IMG/VR virus record: IMGVR_UViG_3300042544_001320 | Span: 1-29,942 of that record | Reading direction: 5' to 3' (one strand) | Source of the DNA: a virus | DNA length: 29,942 nucleotides | In this document: in pieces, positions 6,161 to 11,662 of the stretch | How the letters are laid out: each line of letters begins with the position of its first letter | Position numbering within the stretch: position 1 is the stretch's first letter | Translations under genes and position numbers: made by a program | The notes under the pieces: model-generated | Database searches by the model: none | What the model was told of the DNA's origin: nothing | Seen by the model: the letters and a program-made list of their open reading frames with translations, nothing else

Positions 6161-7363
6161 TCAAAACACCATCTCTATATTTTTCAATCTAAGTTCAGCC
6201 ACACGTTTCACTATCAACGGCTTGTAGGCGGGGTTTAATTCACACAGGATTGCATTGCGCCCATTGGCCAGCGCAACACCAGCAGTTGTGCCGCTGCCGC
6301 CAAAAGGGTCTAGCACTGTGCCGCCAATCACGCCAGCCTCGCAAGAGCAGACGGCCTGAAATCCAAGTGTGACCGTTTTTATGGTTGGCCCCGTGCGGAT
6401 ATCAGGTGTGCTGTTTGTTTGCCTAGAGGTTAAATCCTGTTTGCCAATGATAGGGTTACCGCTTTTACCGGAGCCACTTTCAAAAGTTTTAGTTTGTTCC
6501 GTCAGTCTTTCCCACGGCTTGCCGCATTGTGAGCAGCATCGCTCAGGACAGCCAGCCAATATACAAGGCTCTATCAGGCCGGGCGGGAAAGTGGCAAAGT
6601 GTGCGCCAGCATAAGGCTTGGTGGTGACTGTCCAGACGCTGCGCTTATTGCGCGTAGGGTTTTCCTCATCATCTTTACCCTGAAGCCCTTTGTGCGCTCC
6701 ACCGGAGATTGGAACCTCTCCTGATGTGTACTTGCCTGCCGACCGATCTCTCGCTCCCCAGTTCTGCGCCTCCTCCTTGATAGCCTCATGGTCATAGTAA
6801 TACGTGGCAGACTTGGACAGCAGAAAAATATATTCATGCGACTTAGTGCATCTGTCTGTTACGCTTTCCGGCATGGGGTTTGGCTTGTGCCAGATAATAT
6901 CCTGACGCAGATACCAGCCGTCTGCTTGCAAGGCAAAGGCTACTCGCCAAGGAATGCCGATGAGGTCTTTATGCTTGAGGCCAATGGCTTGAGCGTTGCG
7001 GGTAGGGTTGTATCCGTCATGCCTATCCCGGTTAACGCGATCACCATCTTGAGTCTTTCCGCCCTTGCCGCCAGCAAGCGTCTCTGCTGGTTGATGTGTG
7101 CCGCCTCGCTGTGCGGCATAACTATCCCCAAGGTTTAACCATAAAGTGCCATCCTCTCGCAGCACTCGGCGCACCTCGTGAAATACTTTAATCAGCTTTG
7201 CAACAAACTCCTCTGGTGTTGGCTCAAGACCTATTTGCCCATCATGGCCGTAATCACGCAAGCCGAAGTATGGAGGGCTAGTCACGCAACAATGCACCGA
7301 CTGATCGGGCATCTGGCGCATAGAGTCGATGCAATCGCCAATATGTATTTGGTAGTCATTCAT
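6161..7363 (-). CDS. Beta-class DNA methyltransferase (N4-cytosine or N6-adenine) with zinc-finger insert
   Basis: A 400-residue SAM-dependent amino-methyltransferase. The catalytic motif IV, TSPPYFGLRDYG, is near residues 28-39 and the SAM-binding motif, DPFGGSGTT, is near 352-360; this order defines the beta class. SPPY rather than DPPY leans toward N4-cytosine, but this does not settle the base. PWRVAFALQADGWYLRQDI and NPMPESVTDRCTKSHEYI are conserved family blocks. Before motif I, CCSQCGKPW and CSC supply a split zinc finger. I chose the ATG at 7363 because it overlaps the stop of the upstream peptide (ATGA); an in-frame ATG at 7417 would lie inside that peptide. Probable roles are shielding phage DNA from restriction or modifying sites for cassette partners. 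No recognition sequence can be read. Confidence 0.9.
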   Translation of the reverse strand: MNDYQIHIGDCIDSMRQMPDQSVHCCVTSPPYFGLRDYGHDGQIGLEPTPEEFVAKLIKVFHEVRRVLREDGTLWLNLGDSYAAQRGGTHQPAETLAGGKGGKTQDGDRVNRDRHDGYNPTRNAQAIGLKHKDLIGIPWRVAFALQADGWYLRQDIIWHKPNPMPESVTDRCTKSHEYIFLLSKSATYYYDHEAIKEEAQNWGARDRSAGKYTSGEVPISGGAHKGLQGKDDEENPTRNKRSVWTVTTKPYAGAHFATFPPGLIEPCILAGCPERCCSQCGKPWERLTEQTKTFESGSGKSGNPIIGKQDLTSRQTNSTPDIRTGPTIKTVTLGFQAVCSCEAGVIGGTVLDPFGGSGTTAGVALANGRNAILCELNPAYKPLIVKRVAELRLKNIEMVF

Positions 7364-7446
7364 AGCAACACCAACATAAACATCCCAGCACACAGGATGC
7401 ACGTCAGGACACCACAAAGGACATCAATCTTCTGGGCGCGGGTCAT
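7360..7446 (-). CDS. 28-residue predicted single-pass membrane peptide
   Basis: A very short frame: MTRAQKIDV, then LCGVLTCILCAGMFMLVLL. The last 20 residues are almost wholly hydrophobic, long enough to cross a membrane once, after a short charged N-terminus. Support for translation: an AGGA ribosome site eight to nine bases before the ATG, and ATGA overlaps with both the zinc-ribbon gene before and the methyltransferase after. It may be a functional inner-membrane peptide or may mainly serve to couple translation into the methyltransferase gene. No homologue is known to me. Confidence 0.55.
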   Translation of the reverse strand: MTRAQKIDVLCGVLTCILCAGMFMLVLL

Positions 7447-7619
7447 TTAAATATTCCTTTAAAAAGGTTTTCAGCAGAATATTCGTAATTCTTTGCCATG
7501 TTGTTAGTGCGTTCAGTTCTGACGCATTTGCCGCAAATGTGATACATGTCCTTTTTAAGTTTAGCGTCTCGTATTTCGCCAAGGTACTCGCCGCATTTGT
7601 AGCAGTGTATTTGTCTCAT
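7443..7619 (-). CDS. 58-residue zinc-ribbon protein
   Basis: The protein begins MRQIHCYKCGEYLGEIRD and has CYKC at residues 6-9 and CGKC at 29-32, a compact two-pair zinc ribbon with 19 residues between, then a charged tail (NYEYSAENLFKGIFK). Its start overlaps the stop of the GIY-YIG gene and its stop overlaps the start of the membrane peptide, both as ATGA. Small zinc ribbons of this sort often bind nucleic acid or a protein partner. The function is unknown; position suggests that it works with the nuclease or the methyltransferase. Confidence 0.7.
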   Translation of the reverse strand: MRQIHCYKCGEYLGEIRDAKLKKDMYHICGKCVRTERTNNMAKNYEYSAENLFKGIFK

Positions 7620-8266
7620 TCCACACCTCGCAGCCGTGGCAGAATGGTTTCCAAAGCAGAAGCTAGTCGCATGTCAGTATTTGGATAGCCGTTTGCGTCA
7701 ACGTCAGGGCTTAAGGCGTCGAATATATCGCTCAGGATGCTCCAAGCTGCCTTGTACTCAGGCGTTGGCAGGTCGTGGCGCACGGCAGCTTGTAGGGCTG
7801 CTGTGATATACTGCGTGCGTGACATCTCGCACTTATGTGCGGCTTTTGTAAGCTGACGTAAGAGGCTGTCAGGTAGGCGCAGGCTTGTAGGTGCGCCCGC
7901 TCCCCGCTCAGGCTTAATAATCGGAGTTGCAGCAATTACGTCAAATGGGTCTTGCAGATCGCCTACAGACGCATTGAATTTATCTATTGCAGACACAACG
8001 GCGGCAATAGCAGAGCAGTCGTCAGTAAAGTTAAAGTATTCTCGTTTTGGGTGAACCCTGCATTTAATCAATTCACCATGTATAAATTTTTCAAGGCGTG
8101 TATGAAATTTATTTTTTGCATCAAATATCGGAACAAATTTATGGTCTAGCCCCATAGATGAATAACCCGCTATTCTGTTTTTAAGTATTTGGGTGGTTCT
8201 GCCAATCTTGTATTGATTTGGCATGCTTTTGTTTTTAAGTATGTATATGGTTCCTTCGTCGCTCAT
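7616..8266 (-). CDS. GIY-YIG (T5orf172-type) nuclease fused to a ribbon-helix-helix domain
   Basis: A 216-residue two-domain protein. Residues 6-80 fit the T5orf172 branch of the GIY-YIG nucleases: TIYIL (6-10) and YKIG (19-22) are the name-giving strands, R31 is the likely catalytic arginine, E59 in RLEKFIHGEL is the metal-binding glutamate, and REYF (75-78) matches the closing motif. All expected catalytic residues are present. After a linker, residues 126-163 (PTSLRLPDSLLRQLTKAA onward) form an RHH DNA-binding domain, followed by a helical tail. The RHH domain aligns without gaps to the small protein encoded upstream. The enzyme probably nicks or cuts DNA and is steered, or regulated, by its RHH part. 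Linked by ATGA to both neighbours. Confidence 0.8.
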   Translation of the reverse strand: MSDEGTIYILKNKSMPNQYKIGRTTQILKNRIAGYSSMGLDHKFVPIFDAKNKFHTRLEKFIHGELIKCRVHPKREYFNFTDDCSAIAAVVSAIDKFNASVGDLQDPFDVIAATPIIKPERGAGAPTSLRLPDSLLRQLTKAAHKCEMSRTQYITAALQAAVRHDLPTPEYKAAWSILSDIFDALSPDVDANGYPNTDMRLASALETILPRLRGVE

Positions 8267-8433
8267 TGTTTATCCCCTTTGATTGCGGCGTTAGTTGCAG
8301 CCTCAAGCGCATCAATAACAAATTGGTTTTTAGTGGTGCGCTTAATGTGAGCCGCCTCATTGATCCTTTTTCGCAGCCCGTCTGATATGCGGAATGTGGT
8401 TGGGTACTTGTCTTTATCGTGCGGGTTTTGCAT
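8263..8433 (-). CDS. Arc/MetJ-like ribbon-helix-helix repressor
   Basis: A 56-residue protein starting MQNPHDKDKYPTTFRISDGL. The strand YPTTFRI (10-16) and two helices (LRKRINEAA and TKNQFVIDALEAA) give the classic RHH fold, which works as a dimer with the paired strands in the DNA major groove. A longer frame extends upstream to 8502 but would cross the candidate promoter and has no family support, so I chose the ATG at 8433. It leads the minus-strand cassette and is probably its autorepressor, acting on the 9-bp spaced repeats that overlap the promoter. Its domain shares 13 of 36 positions with the RHH part of the next gene product (hand alignment, no gaps). Confidence 0.8.
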   Translation of the reverse strand: MQNPHDKDKYPTTFRISDGLRKRINEAAHIKRTTKNQFVIDALEAATNAAIKGDKQ

Positions 8434-8474
8434 AAACGCCTCAGTAGTTTGTGGGTAGCAATGCCGGAAACAAC

Positions 8475-8502
8475 AAGATAGCACACAAAGCAAGCAAAGC
8501 AA
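8475..8502 (-). promoter_or_regulatory. Promoter candidate of the minus-strand cassette
   Basis: Read on the minus strand, TTGCTT (8502-8497) and TATCTT (8480-8475) are 16 bases apart, with a TG-type element just before the -10. Start predicted near 8468, about 35 bases before the RHH gene. Confidence 0.45.
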
Positions 8503-8510
8503 TCAAAGCA
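8486..8510. repeat. Three CAAAGCA direct repeats at 9-bp spacing (operator candidate)
   Basis: CAAAGCA occurs at 8486-8492, 8495-8501 and 8504-8510, a fixed period of nine bases. The repeats cover the -35 box and spacer of the cassette promoter. RHH dimers often bind short tandem half-sites at such spacing, so this is the likely operator of the RHH protein encoded 50 bases away. Confidence 0.6.
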
Positions 8511-8639
8511 AACACAATAGTTTCTATCAATACAGAGCAGATCAATAGATTATTTGTATCGCTACGCTAATCGGGTTGAGATACACTTAGCCGTTGATTG
8601 TAGTAGTGCTGACCCTCAGCGCGTCCTTGGCGCGCCTTG

Positions 8640-8667
8640 TGCCTCCGAAGTTTGGGGGCATTTTTTT
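8640..8667 (+). terminator. Intrinsic terminator just upstream of the late promoter
   Basis: TGCCTCC (8640-8646) pairs with GGGGGCA (8654-8660), with one G-T wobble, and seven T follow (8661-8667). No plus-strand gene lies before it; it may block antisense readthrough into the late operon or end a short RNA. Upstream, between 8511 and 8639, I see only a GCGCG/CGCGC hairpin at 8619-8635 and no gene. Confidence 0.75.
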
Positions 8668-8694
8668 GCCTTATGGTTTGTGGTGGCGTACAAT
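8666..8694 (+). promoter_or_regulatory. Late operon promoter candidate
   Basis: TTGCCT (8666-8671) and TACAAT (8689-8694) are separated by the ideal 17 bases. The start is predicted near 8701, 38 bases before the terminase small subunit. The -35 begins in the T run of the terminator. Confidence 0.6.
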
Positions 8695-8704
8695 GAGACA
8701 TAAG

Positions 8705-8737
8705 GCGGCAGTGCCGCGATAGATCAACGGTGTTGAT
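8705..8737 (+). promoter_or_regulatory. Two stem-loops in the late leader, the second touching the terminase start
   Basis: GCGGC-AGT-GCCGC (8705-8717) and ATCAAC-GGT-GTTGAT (8723-8737) are perfect inverted repeats. The second ends one base before the ATG at 8739, and no clear ribosome site is seen, so it could limit terminase translation. As DNA, both could be operator sites. Confidence 0.5.
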
Positions 8738-8738
8738 T

Positions 8739-9143
8739 ATGGGCAGCAAAACAGAATCACGATCAGTCGGCAGACCTCGCCTGTATGATACGCCTGAGCA
8801 GTTTGACGCCAAAGTCGAGGAATACAAACTTTACTGCGACACCAAGCCAGAGCCGGTCACATGGACAGGGCTTGCACTGTATCTCGGATTTTCATCCCGC
8901 CAATCTATTGACGAATACCTCAACTATGACGGATTTTCTGACTCCGTAAAACGGGCAAAGTCGCTTGTTGAGTATAGCTACGAGCTAAAACTACACGGCG
9001 CATCACCAACTGGCAGCATATTTGCACTTAAAAACTTTGGCTGGTCTGATAAGTCAGCAGAGCCAGAAGGCATCAGCGCGGATCAGGTGATTGAGATAAT
9101 CAGGGCGGCAAGGCCGGAACAAAGTGCAGCTCGCCCTGACTGA
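8739..9143 (+). CDS. terS: Terminase small subunit (DNA-packaging, P22 gp3-like)
   Basis: A 134-residue protein from the ATG at 8739; a GTG at 8730 in the same frame would add three residues. The start SVGRPRLYDTPEQFDAKVEEY and the later LKLHGASPTGSIFALKNFGW with SDKS are characteristic of small terminase subunits that recognise the packaging site on phage DNA and hand it to the large subunit. A helix-turn-helix-like portion lies near WTGLALYLGFSSRQSIDEYL. The gene opens the late operon, after a promoter and two stem-loops, and its end overlaps the large subunit start by 20 bases. In P22 the pac site lies inside this gene; whether that holds here is unknown. Confidence 0.85.
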   Translation: MGSKTESRSVGRPRLYDTPEQFDAKVEEYKLYCDTKPEPVTWTGLALYLGFSSRQSIDEYLNYDGFSDSVKRAKSLVEYSYELKLHGASPTGSIFALKNFGWSDKSAEPEGISADQVIEIIRAARPEQSAARPD

Positions 9144-10368
9144 GCCGCAAGAGGACTTTGTATTCTCAACCAACCCATACCCTGCGATGGTGGCGGGCTT
9201 GGGCGCTGGGAAATCAGAGGCCGGTATAGCAAGGCTGGTCATCAAGATGGCGCAGCAGCCGCAGATTAATACCGCGTATTACATGCCAACCTATGACTTG
9301 CTAAGACTGCGCGCAATGCCTGGCGTCGAGGACATGCTGTCAAGGCTTGGGCTACCCTTTAAAACGAACAGATCAGAGTACACCATCCACATCAGAGGCT
9401 ACGGCGACATGATATTCCGGTCATACGACAGACCGGAGCGTATCGTTGCGTACGAGGTGGCAGATTCTATTGTTGATGAGCTGGACACGTTACCAAAGGA
9501 CAAGGCGGCGTATGTGTGGCGCAAAGTGTCAGAGCGTAACCGGCAGCACTGCGGCAGAGCCAACACAATCGGCAGCGTGACAACGCCAGACCAAGGCTAT
9601 TCCGGCTTTACTTATGAAAAGTGGGTCAAGAAACGCCAGAAAGGGTATGAGCTTATCAAGGCATCAACGGCAAGCAACCCGTTTTTGCCAGATGGCTACA
9701 TCGAGCAGATACGCGCAAACTATGACCCGATACTGGCTGACATGTATCTCAATGGCGAGTTTGTCAGCCTGTCACAGAACAAGGTCTATCACTTTTTTGA
9801 CCGCATCAAACACCACAGCGACAGGGTGCTGACAGCCGATGACACCTTTGTTCACATTGGGCTAGACTTCAACATAGGCGGCACATGCGCCACCGTCTGG
9901 GTGATTGACAACAACCAGCCGATTGCCGTTGATGAGTTCGTCAGTCACGACACAATGGACTTTTGCAACAACCTTACAAAGTACAAGGCAGAGGGGCGCA
10001 AGCTGATTGTTTACCCTGACGCATCCGGCAAGTCGGGCAGCACAAACGCAAGCCAGTCAGACATTGAGATTATTATCCAAGCCGGTTACAGGGTAGACTG
10101 TGCAGAGGCTAACCCAGCGGTGCGTGACAGAATAAACTCCGTCAACGGATTGCTGGCGCATGATAAAATGCGCGTCAACACGGACAAATGCCCGAACCTG
10201 ACAGATGCACTTGAGTCGCAGGGCTATGATACAAAGGGCGACCCAGAGAAGTTCAAAGACCACCCGGCAATAGACGACTGGAACGACAGCATGGGTTATT
10301 TTATTTACCGCAAATGGCCTGTGCGCCGACCGTCGAGCGCAGGTGTAAAAATGGGAGGGCGCTGGTAA
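9124..10368 (+). CDS. terL: Terminase large subunit
   Basis: A 414-residue motor-nuclease that cuts concatemeric DNA and pumps it into the prohead. The ATPase half has a Walker A variant GLGAGKSE at 25-32 and Walker B SIVDELD with D118 and E119. The nuclease half has an RNase H-like fold with metal-binding acids at D248 (HIGLDFN), D299 (YPDASGKS) and the DDWND cluster at 384-388. It starts at a GTG (9124) inside the end of the small subunit gene. It is slightly short for the family, but both domains are complete. Confidence 0.95.
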   Translation: MQLALTEPQEDFVFSTNPYPAMVAGLGAGKSEAGIARLVIKMAQQPQINTAYYMPTYDLLRLRAMPGVEDMLSRLGLPFKTNRSEYTIHIRGYGDMIFRSYDRPERIVAYEVADSIVDELDTLPKDKAAYVWRKVSERNRQHCGRANTIGSVTTPDQGYSGFTYEKWVKKRQKGYELIKASTASNPFLPDGYIEQIRANYDPILADMYLNGEFVSLSQNKVYHFFDRIKHHSDRVLTADDTFVHIGLDFNIGGTCATVWVIDNNQPIAVDEFVSHDTMDFCNNLTKYKAEGRKLIVYPDASGKSGSTNASQSDIEIIIQAGYRVDCAEANPAVRDRINSVNGLLAHDKMRVNTDKCPNLTDALESQGYDTKGDPEKFKDHPAIDDWNDSMGYFIYRKWPVRRPSSAGVKMGGRW

Positions 10369-11612
10369 TGGCTGCCGACTCGCTCGCAGACACACTGCTA
10401 AGACATGCCACATATCTGGACAGGGTGGCATCTGGCGTTATCAAAGACTCTGTTGACCCTGCAATGATTGCCATCGCTATTGCGGTGCGTCAGGCGCTTG
10501 CTGATTACGCGCCCGACATGAGCCGGATAGAGTTTATCCAGATGCGCTCGCGTATCAGACAGATCGCTGACACGCAGTTGCGCGCCATGATGACAACCGT
10601 CACCAATCAGATGACCGACATTTCCCTGGCAGAGGCGACTTACTTTGCCGGCATTGTTGAAGAGTTTGCAGCAAAGGGCGTCTCTGTTGCGATACCGTTA
10701 CCGACAAGCATCGCGCTCAGTGTGCAGCGTGAGATGGTATTGACCGCTGGCGCATCAAGTCAGGTCGGCACATGGTCGGAGTTCGTCGCAGGGACAACAC
10801 AGGCGCAGACACAGCTTATCGACAACACAATACGCGCAGGGTACGCAGACGCACAGACAAAAACCGAGATTGTTAAGCGCCTTGTTGGCACGGGCAAGCT
10901 TGATTACTCAGACGGGCTGATTATCAACCGCGCAAAACGTCAGATTGAAACGCTTGTCAGGACGGGCATAAATCATTACTCCAACGAGGCAAAGCGCGCA
11001 GTTACTGAGCAAAACGAGGATATTGTTGAGGGTTATGTGTTCTTAAACGTGTTCGACAACCGCACAACGCTCACCTGTCTGCACTTTGGGGAGTTGGCCG
11101 CAACCGGCAAGATTTACAAGGTTGATGACCCTGACACTCCGCGCCCGCCTTTGCACTACAACTGCCGCTCGCAACTGATATTCAAGGTGCAGGGGCTAGA
11201 CCCGTTTGCCGGGCGCATGGCATCGGTAGGCGGTCAAGACACGGCAGAGGCAGCAGAGGCATACAACAAACGACAAGAGCGCCTAGACGAGCGCAGGGAC
11301 GCAGCAGCCGAGAGACGGGCAGAAGGCTTGCCAGCAAAAGAGGTTTCATCCAAGGTTACGCGCAAGGGGCGCGCAGACGATACGATATTCAAGGCAGGCA
11401 CGATCAGTGCAGACACTAGCCCGTCAGAGTTCCTGAAGCAGCAGCCGCGCTGGTTTGTGGAGTCAACACTTGGCAAGTCGCGGGCGGCGTTGTTTCTGGA
11501 TGGTAACCTGCCTATTGAGAAGTTCACCGACATGCAGGGGTCGCCGCTCACCCTGTCACAGCTACGGGCAATGGATGACACAGACGCGGCATTCAGGCGG
11601 GCTGGTTTGTGA
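10368..11612 (+). CDS. MuF/SPP1 gp7-like minor head protein
   Basis: A 414-residue protein. I chose the ATG at 10368, which overlaps the terL stop (TAATG) and follows GGGAGG; an in-frame ATG at 10314 lies inside terL. The MuF domain is in the second half: FLNVFDNRTTLTCLHFGE (Cys at 237) and PPLHYNCRS (His at 263, Cys at 266), the conserved Cys/His cluster of the family. MuF proteins sit inside the head near the portal and may be injected. Past the domain a charged, arginine- and alanine-rich segment (about 295-330) and a separate C-terminal tail follow. The usual order is portal then MuF; here MuF comes first. Confidence 0.85.
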   Translation: MAADSLADTLLRHATYLDRVASGVIKDSVDPAMIAIAIAVRQALADYAPDMSRIEFIQMRSRIRQIADTQLRAMMTTVTNQMTDISLAEATYFAGIVEEFAAKGVSVAIPLPTSIALSVQREMVLTAGASSQVGTWSEFVAGTTQAQTQLIDNTIRAGYADAQTKTEIVKRLVGTGKLDYSDGLIINRAKRQIETLVRTGINHYSNEAKRAVTEQNEDIVEGYVFLNVFDNRTTLTCLHFGELAATGKIYKVDDPDTPRPPLHYNCRSQLIFKVQGLDPFAGRMASVGGQDTAEAAEAYNKRQERLDERRDAAAERRAEGLPAKEVSSKVTRKGRADDTIFKAGTISADTSPSEFLKQQPRWFVESTLGKSRAALFLDGNLPIEKFTDMQGSPLTLSQLRAMDDTDAAFRRAGL

Positions 11613-11635
11613 TATTGCAGCATCGGCGCTATAAT
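11607..11635 (+). promoter_or_regulatory. Internal promoter candidate before the portal gene
   Basis: TTGTGA (11607-11612) and a perfect TATAAT (11630-11635) are 17 bases apart, in the short gap between the MuF and portal genes. Start predicted near 11642, 21 bases before the portal ATG. Confidence 0.45.
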
Positions 11636-11662
11636 CAGCAAAACGGCTTACGGGTTTAGATC

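Noticed and set aside
7364-7417. Longer start for the methyltransferase at 7417
   Set aside because: The extra 18 residues lie inside the membrane peptide frame, lack family similarity, and the ATG at 7363 has the operon's usual ATGA coupling.
8434-8502. Longer start for the RHH protein at 8502
   Set aside because: It would cross the candidate promoter -10 and -35; the added Cys-rich text does not belong to RHH proteins.
8486-8510. CRISPR-like array
   Set aside because: Three 7-bp repeats with two-base gaps are far too short; better explained as an operator.
8567-8827. 86-residue minus-strand frame over the late promoter
   Set aside because: It covers the terminator, promoter and terS start; Arg/Gln-rich composition and no family support.
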